DNA from: Zasmidium citrigriseum
Taxonomy: Eukaryota > Ascomycota > Dothideomycetes > Mycosphaerellales > Mycosphaerellaceae
DNA: 64,000 bases
Assembly: GCA_002786025.1 (NCBI GenBank)
Contig: NHNW01000060.1
Coordinates: 62,001-126,000, forward strand
Direction: 5' to 3'
The notes under the pieces were generated by a model, which was given only the letters and a program-made list of their open reading frames with translations, was not told the DNA's origin and searched no databases. Made by a program: the position numbers and the translations under genes. Below are positions 43,137-53,127 of the stretch, one piece after another (positions within the stretch are counted from its first letter, which is position 1; each line of letters opens with the position of its first letter).

Positions 43137-46100
43137 TTATTCAATTTCCTCCACTTTGTCGCCTTCGACGCGGTCGTCGTCGTAGACGTCAGGCCAGTCG
43201 ATCCATTGCCAGTGCTCCGAATGGTCGATCGGCTCCAGTCGCATATTGCCGCGGTCGTCGATGCCTTCTTCTGGGTGAACCATCACCGATGCGCCGACTG
43301 CTGCACTCTGTACCCGCGCAGAGATGGGAAGTTGGTATCGCAGCACGCCTCTGACGATGAGCTCGAACGGGTAGTTGATGACCTTCTCCCACCGCTCGCT
43401 GCCTCGGATCTCAGTCTTGTTGCCTGGCTTCATCAATCGCACTTGGCCCATCGAGTAGTGCTTGTGCTGCTTAATCGGAGACGCTTCGAAGGACAGTGCT
43501 TGATCAAAGTGGAAGATACGGCCAAGGAGCATAGTCTGAGCGTCCTTCTCCAGATCTGAGTCCTTGTCGTCAGAGCCAGGTGTATGCCAATGGCCATCAG
43601 GATCCCGGATTGGATTTGGGTTATGATCGTCAGAGCCACCCGAGCGTCCTCCTCTCTTCCGCACAGCAGATTTGTCACCATCTTTTGGCTTGTGATTGCC
43701 AACGTGCTTACTCTTGGCAAAGATGTTGACGTCCATATCGGCAACACTAATGCTGAGTGTGTTTGGGTTGATCGCGCCGACCTTGAGATCCAAGAACAAC
43801 TCCTGCTCACTGGCAAGAACATTCTTGATCTCGTGTATCTCAACATCGTACAGTTGTCGATTCGACGAAAAGACGAAACCGATAGCCGAGACGATAACCA
43901 GAATGATGACGAACGTGGTGAGGCAGCAAGCACTATAACGGCCGGTCCAGCATCGCCAGCGCGACTGATCTTCGTCTTCGTCTTCGAAGGAGTGCATACT
44001 GTTGTGCAGTCGTCGCGAGTTGCGCATGCCTCGAGGACCACGTACCGTTCCCACCAAGGGTGTCCGCTCGTCATCTGCATTCTGTTCAGTATCAAAGTCG
44101 TACGGTTCCTGTTTCCTATTGCCAGTGAAGAATCCAGGCGACCGGAATTGCATACTTTGAGGGCTCTTGGGCGAGTTCGGCCTCGACCGTTGGAGATGGT
44201 TCTGCCGCAGTTTGGATGCTTGCGTAAAGGGTGAGTCCTGATCGTAAGATGCAGAATGGTGACCACCCCTACCAAATCTTCCAATGTGTCGCGGCGTATG
44301 CGTTCGAACCGTGCCATTGTTGCTCTCGGGGCTGTCAATGTCGTTGTACGGGTTACTCGAAAACTTCATGCTTCGCTTGCCGCCGACTCGTCGCTCGTCG
44401 AATGCGTCGCCAAATCCTCGAATGGCTCCTCGTTGCTGCTCGGCCATGCTGTGAGAGGATGTCACAGACGGCGTTCGCGAGTGGTGTCGACCGCGTCGTT
44501 GCGGTTCAGGTGGGTTCGATTCGTATACGAACGTCTCGTCCGAATCGGACGTGTTCGCCTCATCTACCGCATTCGCCACGCGGGCCTCAAAGAGGTCGGC
44601 TTTTGATGTGGCTTTGCGCACAAATCTGTCAGAAATGGTACCGAGAATGCCCGTCGAAATTGCATGCTTCAAATGATGAGGGAAAGTGGGCCGTTGCGAT
44701 GCCGCCTCCTTCTCTTCATCCTCCTCTCGCAGGATCATGGTTTGTGCCCGCCTCAAGCGAGAAGCCGACATCTTGACCTTGCCTGGAGAAACGTGAACCA
44801 TCTCTTCTTTGCGTTGTCGCAAAGCGTTATAATACAGCGACTCATACGCACTGACATATCGACGATCTTGATAAAGCCTGCGCAAGTGAAAGGGTGAATG
44901 AGCGGTGTAATACGTACCTGTTCCTTGATTGACGCTCCTCTTCTGGCGATCAGCCTTTTTGCGCTCCTTCTTCGGTCGAATGGTCTCATTGCTGGGCTTC
45001 AATTTGATACTACCACTGTTGTCAGTCCTGAGTCGATTCGCGCCTTCACCAGCAGGAGCCAGGCCAGACTGTGGAATGGACTGAACAGTCTCCGTTTCCA
45101 CAGTCATGCCTTGCTTCGAATCGCCTGCGCGGGATTTGGTCGTGGTGAGCGAGTAGCTGCTCTTTGGGGCGGTATTTCTTGGTCGTGCTTGATTCTGTTG
45201 GCTGTTGCTGGCTGGTTGTGATGCTGACGGCCTGCGACCTCGTTGCTGCTTGTTGGAGTCGGACTTGTTGCCAGCACTTTCACTCCCACTCTCTGTCGTC
45301 TTCTTCTCTCCTTCCTGCTTAGCCTCTTGTTGTCTCTTTGGCGACCGCGACTCATCGTCAGAGATCTTCGTCAACGGCTTCAAATCGGCGGCAGCCTGTA
45401 CTGCAGCAGGACTGGGCTCTTGCGCATCAGCGCTATTCTCCTGCACCGTCTCAAGCATGGACTTTCCACTGGCACCACGACCTGATGCCTTGGGAGGTGG
45501 AGGTGGTTGAAGTTGCGGGTCGGGGCGTTGGTTGTCACGACTCGATTGTCGGGTTGCGACTGGTGACGTGTTCGTATTGCCTTGGGGCGTGGCACTGAGA
45601 ACTTCGATGCTGGGGGTTGTGGGTTGCTCTTGTCGTCTCGATGCCGTCGTCGCAGCAGAACCTCTCCTAGAGTTTGGGCCGGACGGTGGTGGGGACTTGA
45701 GTCTAGGCGAGACTGGCCATTGTGGAGTGTTTTCACCTGACGCCGTCGCGCTCTTAGGAACTCGGGGCAGCTTCGACACTGCTTCTGAGACCACGCCTCC
45801 TTGCTGTTGTTGTTGTTGTAACTGCGGTACGTTGGACGCAGACAAGGCTCGTTGAATGGCAGCCGCGGAGGGTTGGGTGGACAGATTGCCAGACAATGCT
45901 GGAGGCTTGTCCTTTCGGATGGGCGAAGTGTTGCGCGAGGTATGCGGACTGGCGGCGAGAGGCGACGCAGTCTGAGGGGCGAGATTGCTGGATGAGGACT
46001 TCCTCAACGTTGGAGTAGGTGTCGGGGTGGTAGATTGCGAGGAAGTCGACGATTCGGTCTTTGGAGGGCCCTTGCGGGTGGTGTTAGGACTCGACGATCC

Positions 46101-46169
46101 GCTACTGGCAGCAGGTTCGGCCGTCTCGGCCTGGCCAGTAACGGAGCGAAAGTTATCTTTGTTCGCCAT
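43137..46169 (-). CDS. vac7: Vac7-like vacuolar membrane protein (PIKfyve/Fab1 regulator)
   Basis: Activator of the Fab1 PI3P 5-kinase at the vacuole, needed for PI(3,5)P2 synthesis and vacuole morphology. A single 1,010-aa frame. The long N-terminal region (~1-740) is disordered, rich in Ser/Pro/Gln/Thr with a poly-Gln run near residue 117. Conserved islands: YYTAHSPFHLRRLYQDRRYV, SASRLRRAQTMILREEDEEK and FPHHLKHAISTGILGTISDR. A single transmembrane helix (CCLTTFVIILVIVSAIGFVF, ~748-770) is followed by a luminal domain with LYDVEIHEIKNVLASEQELF and DLKVGAINPNTLSISVADMD, typical of Vac7. The topology (long cytosolic N-terminus, one helix, luminal C-terminus) fits. The assignment is by pattern recognition. 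Confidence 0.88.
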   Translation of the reverse strand: MANKDNFRSVTGQAETAEPAASSGSSSPNTTRKGPPKTESSTSSQSTTPTPTPTLRKSSSSNLAPQTASPLAASPHTSRNTSPIRKDKPPALSGNLSTQPSAAAIQRALSASNVPQLQQQQQQGGVVSEAVSKLPRVPKSATASGENTPQWPVSPRLKSPPPSGPNSRRGSAATTASRRQEQPTTPSIEVLSATPQGNTNTSPVATRQSSRDNQRPDPQLQPPPPPKASGRGASGKSMLETVQENSADAQEPSPAAVQAAADLKPLTKISDDESRSPKRQQEAKQEGEKKTTESGSESAGNKSDSNKQQRGRRPSASQPASNSQQNQARPRNTAPKSSYSLTTTKSRAGDSKQGMTVETETVQSIPQSGLAPAGEGANRLRTDNSGSIKLKPSNETIRPKKERKKADRQKRSVNQGTGTYYTAHSPFHLRRLYQDRRYVSAYESLYYNALRQRKEEMVHVSPGKVKMSASRLRRAQTMILREEDEEKEAASQRPTFPHHLKHAISTGILGTISDRFVRKATSKADLFEARVANAVDEANTSDSDETFVYESNPPEPQRRGRHHSRTPSVTSSHSMAEQQRGAIRGFGDAFDERRVGGKRSMKFSSNPYNDIDSPESNNGTVRTHTPRHIGRFGRGGHHSASYDQDSPFTQASKLRQNHLQRSRPNSPKSPQSMQFRSPGFFTGNRKQEPYDFDTEQNADDERTPLVGTVRGPRGMRNSRRLHNSMHSFEDEDEDQSRWRCWTGRYSACCLTTFVIILVIVSAIGFVFSSNRQLYDVEIHEIKNVLASEQELFLDLKVGAINPNTLSISVADMDVNIFAKSKHVGNHKPKDGDKSAVRKRGGRSGGSDDHNPNPIRDPDGHWHTPGSDDKDSDLEKDAQTMLLGRIFHFDQALSFEASPIKQHKHYSMGQVRLMKPGNKTEIRGSERWEKVINYPFELIVRGVLRYQLPISARVQSAAVGASVMVHPEEGIDDRGNMRLEPIDHSEHWQWIDWPDVYDDDRVEGDKVEEIE

Positions 46170-48386
46170 TGCGCGTGTGTGGTTCTAATCCGGCTCTAGT
46201 GGTCCAGGATGTTGCTCCCATGGTGGAGTAGCGGATGATGGGGGTTTGCGTCACGACTCCATGGCAGGCGGGACGTCGACGGCAGTGTGTAGGCGAGGCA
46301 GAGTCAGTGAAAAGCTCGTGTCAATGTACAGGGTAGCAGTGAGGTGCGGACAAGGCCTCGGTGGAGCAGAGGGCGCAGGGTCGGAGTGCCGTTGCCGGTC
46401 AGCAGCAGCAAGTGTGGTTGCGTTCGATCAAACTTCGAGTCGATCCGTGGGTGCGCGGAGATGGCGTTTGCAATCGCTCAGGTACGGGAAAGGGTGTTCG
46501 CAGAGTGGTCGCAGGGCGGCGAAAAGGGCGTGTCGGCAAGATCAGGAAGAAGGAGAAGAGCGAGCGAGGGTGGGCGTCGAGCAGGAACAAAGAGCGATTC
46601 GTAGCAGCAGCAGCAGCGCGTGCCGAAGGAGCAGAAGACTAGCAAGGCTGTTGTCGTCGTGCTGCTTGTTTGCACGTCGGCCCAGCGCTCCGGACACAGA
46701 CCAGCCAGAACGAGGATAGCGAGGCACGAGTCTCTCACATCACCGTGCCGTCAGTGGCTTGGAGCAGACGAGGCGCACCAGGAACGACGTCGAGCTGCGA
46801 AAAAGCAACGGGCTCCTCTTGCTACAGGCCAACTTGTTGTTGTGCTTACGTTTCATCCGTCGGCATCTGCAAGACTGACACACCCATTCCGCCCGTCTTT
46901 CGGGCATTTCTGCTGCACTGCATGTGAAGACAAGCCACAGCATCTACCGCAGCTCCCAACACCAACGTGCATCCGACTTTCTTGCCGGAGGTACCTTCGT
47001 ACCCGTTCAGAATTCCCTCTGCTCCGGCCCTCGTTCTCGCTCAGCCGGCACGCTCTGCTCTCCTCACGCTCTCAACAAGCAAGGGAGCCAGTCGCCTACA
47101 TGAGCGGTGAACAGGCGCACAGAGCATGAGCTGGCCATGCAAACACCATGCCTACGCCCCCTCCGTTCCTTTTCCTTTCTTACAGGCAGCCGATGTGACG
47201 TGCCACACTCTCATTCGACCCGCGCCACAACATCGCTGCACTAGCCTCAGAGGTCTCGTGAGCAGCAGCAGGAGGAGCCGAATCTACATTCCAACTAACC
47301 AGTAGCCGCTGCGATCCCTACACCGAATTGAATAGCGTCTGCCTAAACAGTATCAAGCAAAGGAGAATAAACAGGTTTGCGAGAGCTCTCTTGGCGTTCA
47401 TGCTCCCACGTTGTTGACACGCTGCGGGATGAAACTCAAAATCAGTCAGAAGGATTCGGCCAACTTCCTGTCAGAAGCCGAACAACACCGAAGACAACCA
47501 TACCGGGTTTTGCGATCTATCAACTCCGATCAAACGAAACGATCCCTCATCCCCACGTGAAGTGATGGATCAGGAACGAGAACCTCTTTCTCGGCTCCCG
47601 AAAGCACTCACGTATTCTCAATCCTCCACCTCAGATCTCACTCAGCCGCATTACATTCGATCACCGTAGACTACGGCATCAACAGCCAAGACCAACACCG
47701 AGATTCCAAAATTCTCTTCCTCCACGGAAAAGCGTGGGATGGGAAGAAGTCCAACCTCCGATGCACACGAAACCCGAGACATCACATTCGCTGAGGAGAT
47801 CCACGATGAACTGACCATCACCTTACTCATCCTGCAGTACGACCGCATGCAACTCCCCCAGACCCGACATCCTGGAGATAAATAATAATCTCACTCTTCA
47901 GAAACCATGCCGTGCCCATCGGAAACCAGCATGACACGACAGGCCGCACAACAGCCCAGATGTGACGCTCACAGCAACAAAAAGAAGCCAATGAGCGTTT
48001 TAGCAACTATCGTCCAGCTTCGTCCATCACAAAGGTCTCTCTTAAGACCTCAGGGGCTCTCAAAACGAAGTCAATGCCCGTATCAATGTCTAAGGACACC
48101 GCCGGCCAGTAGTCAGGCTGAAGACGGCCACTTCGCTTGCAACCAACGAGTTTAACCAAGATGGTGTAAGTCAAGGTCGCTTGATTCGGCGCTGGAGTCG
48201 CACACATCACCAAACAATGCAAGCCATGATGACAGCTCAAGACCTCAGCTGCCTGGTCATGAGAGTGGCTGCACCACAGCCTTTCCAAAGTTTAAGTTCT
48301 ATATCTCTCTATCGCTGTTCAATCGCCCTTTTTCTCCTTCTCCAGAATCTCATCATTCGCACCACTCAAAGAAAACAAATTCCAGC
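46170..48386. other. Long intergenic region
   Basis: 2.2 kb between the divergent vac7 and HeLo-like genes. ORFs such as plus 46620-47129 overlap others on both strands and lack domains. A short CAG/GCA microsatellite lies near 46600-46618. No gene is supported. Confidence 0.45.
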
Positions 48387-49063
48387 ATGTCCAAAAGCAC
48401 CATAATCGCCGCCGAAGACCTCCCCAAGACCTTCAACACCTGCATGAGCCTCTTTCAACGCATCGACATAGGAGCCCAACAAAACACCTCATACCAACAA
48501 GCTCTCCTGAAACTGAACCTCATCTACCTCCGCCTCGCCCGCTGGAGATTCACCGTCGATCTCGTCAACACACCACCCAGCACAACCCCCTGGGACAGAG
48601 ACCTCGCCAACGACCACGACACTCAAACCGTCCACAACACTCTCGGCGCCATCCACACCGAACTCCGTAATAACCAAAACCTCGCCCCCGCAGCACCCCC
48701 ATCACGTCCAACCACGCAATCCCCCCTCCACGCAATCCCCCCTCCACGCAATCCCCCCTCCTATCCCTGACCGATCAAGTCGCGCAGCGAGCCCTAGGAT
48801 ACCTCCACCCAACGATCAAAACCCCGGCCCAGGGACCCAAATGGCTTCTGCACGACAAAAGACGCATCATCGCGAGATTGGACCAGTTGGCCTCGGAACT
48901 CATAGATATCTTTGAACGACCCAAGAGCGAGCAGATCGTGTTGGCTCAAGGGGACGCTACCGACCTGGCGGAAATCGCTAGAGAGGGTGGAGAGGAGACG
49001 CTGGAAGCGTTGGAGGAGGCTTCGGGGGAAGTGGATAGGGAATTCAATGCAGCGCTTGATTAG
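48387..49063 (+). CDS. HeLo-like domain protein, frame broken at a 16-bp repeat
   Basis: Resembles the small HeLo-type (prion-inhibition/HET-S N-terminal) helical family of fungal incompatibility proteins; the assignment is moderate. The first frame (48387-48770) starts MSKSTIIAAEDLPKTFNTCM and contains QALLKLNLIYLRLARWRFTV, matching the 'LLKLxxxxLRLxRW' signature. It stops at 48770 inside a Pro-rich stretch. A second frame, offset, covers the rest (TDQVAQRALGYLHPTIKTPA, then a helical acidic tail EIAREGGEETLEALEEASGE) to a stop at 49063. The break coincides with three perfect 16-bp repeats at 48714-48761. Either the gene is disrupted in this strain or an intron with a poor donor (GTCCAA, 48706) removes the repeats. 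No amyloid motif or N-terminal membrane helix is visible. Confidence 0.6.
48714..48761. repeat. Three perfect copies of a 16-bp tandem repeat
   Basis: Units ACGCAATCCCCCCTCC at 48714-48729, 48730-48745 and 48746-48761 are identical. The unit length is not a multiple of three, so each gain or loss changes the downstream reading frame of the HeLo-like gene in which it lies. Confidence 0.95.
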
Positions 49064-49665
49064 ATTTGTTGCGGGAGGCAATCAAAGCAGCTCCCGGCGC
49101 TGCACAACATTGAAGCCTGCCTTCCTTCCTTGCATGATATATTGTGCTTCCAGCAGGGTCACTCACGCATATGCTCAATTTAACCATCGCAAGGAGTCAA
49201 GGAGGCAAGGCCGTTCAAGCTTCAGATCGGGTATCCATTCATCCTACGTGCTTCTTCTCCGCTACCATGCACACTATCACTCCCTGCTTTCCCCCTGCAT
49301 GCCAATCCATTCATCCTTTCCACACTCATTCATTCGGTCATCCGTGCTGTCCAACAAGCCCAAAAGTCCCCAAGAACGAGAAAAATCCATCGAATCTCCC
49401 AAACTCCATGCTCTGCTGCCGTGGCCGAATGCTCTGTCCCGTGATTCCCAGTGATTCCCAAACGCCATGCTCGCTTTCTGCTTACTTTCAATTCATTACG
49501 TCGTTAAAATGCTGTTTGCCTTTGACCGAACAAAGGAAAACAATGCTTCCATGTCTTGTGTGCATGCGTGTGCCACATCCAAAGCAAGGCGTTTTCGTTT
49601 TCGTGTGCGTGTGCGGTGCGAAACACCACCCCTTCCTTCTGTGCGACGATAAACAGTGACCGCTC
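49064..49665. other. Intergenic, convergent 3' ends
   Basis: Between the HeLo-like gene and wee1. Pyrimidine-rich and low in obvious structure; a short direct repeat GTGATTCCCA occurs near 49440-49459. No gene is seen. Confidence 0.45.
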
Positions 49666-52600
49666 TCATATATCAGTCATCTCGACATCGTCCTCCTTGA
49701 GGCCATGATTGAGAACATCGTCCGCTGGTCCCCAGTTGCCTTCATACACAGTGGCGCCGGCACGTCGACGCTGCTCAACCCACTGAACGCTACCTGCAGC
49801 GAGCAGCTGATCGATGACAGGGCGGCTGTCCGGGTCTGGCGAGATCATCCACTGCACCACACGGTCCAAGGCCTCTGGATCGGTCTGGTCGACCATGAAG
49901 TTCGGTGGCTTGACCAACTCATGGTTGCGCTCCATCTTGGGTGCGGTGGGACGCAAAAAGCTGAGATCATCCAGATCGTCGCCTTGGTTTGACACGCAAA
50001 GCGACTCGTTTGACTGACCATGGAGCAGCTCGACAGGATCCCCAGATTCGTCACGAACAAGACTGCTGTCCGAACTCCACGTGAGGCTCGGCAAGTCGCT
50101 CAGGTCGCCGGCTCGGAGACGCTGCCATGACGTTCCATTGTCGGGAAGCACGATGTTACCGGCAATCTCCAGCATGATCATACCGAGCGAGAAGATGTCG
50201 GCTGGCTTGTCGAACCGACCAGAAAGGACTTCCGGGCCGATGTACTCGCGGTCGCCTTCCCCCTCAATCCCGGCCGGTGCTGGCCACGTGCTTGCCATGC
50301 CGAAGTCACCGATCTTGAGCAAACCTTCCCAGTCGATGAAGATGTTGGCAGGCTTCAGATCGAGATGTATGAAATTGGCGTCGTGGATTGACTTGACGCC
50401 CTGCGACAACTCGAGAAGGATCTTCCAGATGCGGAAGTCATCCAGTCGACCCTTGAAGCCCGTCGAAAGGAGGAAGTCTTTGAGGTTGCCGTTCTCGCAG
50501 TACTCGGTCTGGATGTATAGGTGGTTCTTAGACTCCCATTCATCTACGAGTTCGACGATATGCTCATTGCCTCGAAGTGCCTTCAGGATCTGCACTTCTT
50601 GCATCTTACGCTGGCGATCCTTGACGCCAGTATAAGGCTTCCTAGACTTCTTCACAGCCCAGATATGGTTTCCGCCCATCTTGACTTCCGTGGCGGACGG
50701 TCCAGTCTGGATTGGCTTCTCGACCTTGTACACCTGCGAGAACTCGCCCATGCCAAGAGAGGTGACTTGTCCGAACCGAGTGGTCATAGCAGGGTCGACA
50801 TCGTTTGCAAAGTATCCAGATGATCCATGTCCTTGAGTTACGCTGAGTCCGAAGTGGTCCGCTCTTGGTCCAGTTGGTGTCGCCGGAGGGAAGCTGTTGC
50901 TGTTGAACAGTGACGACTTGTTCTCCACGGAAATGGACAAATTGCTTGGATCCGGCGGCACGAAAGAGTCGTGAGGAGTATGAGGAGACTGCTTCTCGGT
51001 CTCGTCACCTGTACCCAAGGGGGTGGGAGCTGGAATAGAGTCAGACCAGGCACGCGAATCATCGCACGCATCCAACAAGGGGTGAGATCGAACTGATCTC
51101 TTAGCAAGCGGTGAAGGAGAAGCTGGTCGTTGCGGTTCGCGCATCGACTGGCTCCGAAACAAGGAAGGCGAAGGAGTAGCGCAGCCCGTCAATGTAATGA
51201 ATGGCATAGGCGAGTCATCAATCGCGCAGTCTGCGTCCCTCTTCTCCTCCCGAAAACAGGGTGTAGTCGCACCGGTGTACTTACATTCGTCACCTGGGGT
51301 TGGCGAACGTTCACGATCGGCCGGCGAGGCAAACGTGTCGGGTCCCAGTGATGTTCTTCTTCCAAAGAGGCTGCTGCGGAGGCTGTTGCTCTTTCCCTTG
51401 GACTGTGGCCGCGTCATGGACGTGGTCGACTTGGTTGGGGTTGGTGGCAGGTCATCAGTAGTCGCGTGGCCGGTCAGATGATGGCTTGGAGAGTTGTTTG
51501 GCTCGTCTCCATCAGCACTGAGGAAGCTACTCCTACGAGTGAGCTGAGGCTGATTGACCTTGGACCCAAAGATGTTGACGCCCTTGCCAAAAGTCTCAGG
51601 GGACACCTTCGACACCCGGCCGTTAAAGGGGGTACTCGGACTGCCGAACTCGTGAACTGGTTTCACGAACTTGCCCAGAGCCGATGGAGCTGGACTCGCA
51701 CCGAACTGGATATGTGGCGCCTTCTTCGAGGGGGTATCCGGCATGTGCGTGCTTGAGAAGAGGTTTGCGGGTGGACCATCGATGTTGCGGTGGCGTTTCG
51801 AGATCAAACCCGTGGACATGAAGGCTTGCGGAAGGGGTTTGGCCATCTTGAAAGCGGCAGGAGTGGCATGCGATCCCTGTCCGTTGTCCTGAGCAGGGCG
51901 TATGGCACCGATGGGGAGTGATTTCGAGAAGCCTGGCGGTGGCTTTGGAAGAGTGTCCTTGGGGATGCTCTTGAACTCTATGTCAGGCACGCACTCATCC
52001 TCACCGTCTTTGTTGTCTTCAGCTGTCACGCTGGAAGTGGAAGAAGATGGCGTCAAGGCGTGAGACAGTGGGTGCGGCTTTGGCGCTGACTGGTAGAGTT
52101 TCTGCGCTGGTGGTGGAAACAGCACTGGCGGGTCGCTCACGTTCCCTCTCCGGACTGAAGAGTCCATATCAGGACTGCGAAGTGGTAGTGCGCCATCTAG
52201 AGAAATCCTCGAGCGGGCGCGCGAGAGTGAAGGGCTCATTGGGCCTTCTCGAACAGAGTCGCCAAAGAGATTCTTGCGAGCAGTGCCAGCACGCTGCTGT
52301 AAAGTCGACTTGCGCAGACTGAATGGTCGTCTCTGGGGTGAGCTCGCAGGCGGCGCGTTCCAGGAAAAGCTGAGTCCGCTGTCTTTCTCCTTCTCTTTCT
52401 CGTCGCAAGATTCGGCTGTATCACTCTGAGCTCCGTCGAAAGCTTGGTCGAAGATGTTGAAGTCGGTGCCCAGCGAAGATCCATGAATACTTCTGCGCTT
52501 GGTGCTGCGCGGGCTGCCAAAGCTGGCGGCCTCAAGATTCATGACACCGTCGCTCCTCTTCAAGGGACTCGATTTCATGGGCGATCCATGCTCTCGCATG

Positions 52601-53127
52601 ACAGGCTGCAAGAGCTTATCAGGACCTGGCTTTGCGAAATCCAGCTTGATGGGGTCGTCGAAGTGCGATTCTGGCGCAGCCTTCACGCAGTCCTCGTCGC
52701 AGTCCATGTTCTCCTGGTCGTTCTCGGTGGATGGTCGGCGCATGGCGTGTCTGGGAATCGCGTTGGCCTGGTTGGTGTTGTCGCTGAGAGCGCGCCGGAG
52801 TGGGCTGTTAGGCGACGTCCTGCGCGATCTCGTGCGAACCACTCCAGTTCTTGGTGGTGCGGTCTTGGTGTATTGTGTAGAGTCAGCGCTGAAGGTGCGG
52901 CTGAGTTGCGATGGCGATCGAGGTGCAGGCGACATGGGCGCCGCAGGTGAAGTTGCCACACCTTTGGTGGTGTACAGAGTGAATCGCGAAGGCTTTGAGG
53001 GTGAGCGCGAGAGCGAGCGCCGGATCTGACGGATGGTATTGAAGCCGTCGGAAGTGTGTGGATGGGTGGGCGACAGCATGTGCATGTTCCCGCCGGGAGA
53101 ATGGCGCGGCGAGTACTCCAACTCCAT
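49666..53127 (-). CDS. wee1: Wee1-like mitotic inhibitor kinase
   Basis: Protein kinase that phosphorylates Cdk1 on its inhibitory Tyr and delays mitosis. A single 1,153-aa frame from ATG 53127. The N-terminal ~775 residues are disordered and dense in S/T-P sites (for example SRSPSKPSRFTLY, TPSKKAPHIQFG), as expected for Cdk-regulated Wee1. Kinase domain ~780-1,110: GMGEFSQVYKV (Gly loop), WAVKKSRKPY (catalytic Lys), IHLDLKPANIFIDWEG (catalytic loop), KIGDFGMAS (DFG), then EGEGDREYIGPEVL, the Wee1-type activation segment with an acidic residue before REY. ADIFSLGMIMLEIAGN follows. The insertion after LRAGDLSDLPSLTW is long. A low-complexity gap between lobes is otherwise absent. Identification is firm. 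Confidence 0.95.
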   Translation of the reverse strand: MELEYSPRHSPGGNMHMLSPTHPHTSDGFNTIRQIRRSLSRSPSKPSRFTLYTTKGVATSPAAPMSPAPRSPSQLSRTFSADSTQYTKTAPPRTGVVRTRSRRTSPNSPLRRALSDNTNQANAIPRHAMRRPSTENDQENMDCDEDCVKAAPESHFDDPIKLDFAKPGPDKLLQPVMREHGSPMKSSPLKRSDGVMNLEAASFGSPRSTKRRSIHGSSLGTDFNIFDQAFDGAQSDTAESCDEKEKEKDSGLSFSWNAPPASSPQRRPFSLRKSTLQQRAGTARKNLFGDSVREGPMSPSLSRARSRISLDGALPLRSPDMDSSVRRGNVSDPPVLFPPPAQKLYQSAPKPHPLSHALTPSSSTSSVTAEDNKDGEDECVPDIEFKSIPKDTLPKPPPGFSKSLPIGAIRPAQDNGQGSHATPAAFKMAKPLPQAFMSTGLISKRHRNIDGPPANLFSSTHMPDTPSKKAPHIQFGASPAPSALGKFVKPVHEFGSPSTPFNGRVSKVSPETFGKGVNIFGSKVNQPQLTRRSSFLSADGDEPNNSPSHHLTGHATTDDLPPTPTKSTTSMTRPQSKGKSNSLRSSLFGRRTSLGPDTFASPADRERSPTPGDECKYTGATTPCFREEKRDADCAIDDSPMPFITLTGCATPSPSLFRSQSMREPQRPASPSPLAKRSVRSHPLLDACDDSRAWSDSIPAPTPLGTGDETEKQSPHTPHDSFVPPDPSNLSISVENKSSLFNSNSFPPATPTGPRADHFGLSVTQGHGSSGYFANDVDPAMTTRFGQVTSLGMGEFSQVYKVEKPIQTGPSATEVKMGGNHIWAVKKSRKPYTGVKDRQRKMQEVQILKALRGNEHIVELVDEWESKNHLYIQTEYCENGNLKDFLLSTGFKGRLDDFRIWKILLELSQGVKSIHDANFIHLDLKPANIFIDWEGLLKIGDFGMASTWPAPAGIEGEGDREYIGPEVLSGRFDKPADIFSLGMIMLEIAGNIVLPDNGTSWQRLRAGDLSDLPSLTWSSDSSLVRDESGDPVELLHGQSNESLCVSNQGDDLDDLSFLRPTAPKMERNHELVKPPNFMVDQTDPEALDRVVQWMISPDPDSRPVIDQLLAAGSVQWVEQRRRAGATVYEGNWGPADDVLNHGLKEDDVEMTDI

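Noticed and set aside
43433..44338. 301-codon minus-strand ORF
   Set aside because: Alternative frame within vac7, whose own frame has conserved segments and a transmembrane helix.
46600..46620. CAG microsatellite as a coding poly-Gln tract
   Set aside because: It lies in intergenic DNA upstream of vac7 with no supported ORF.
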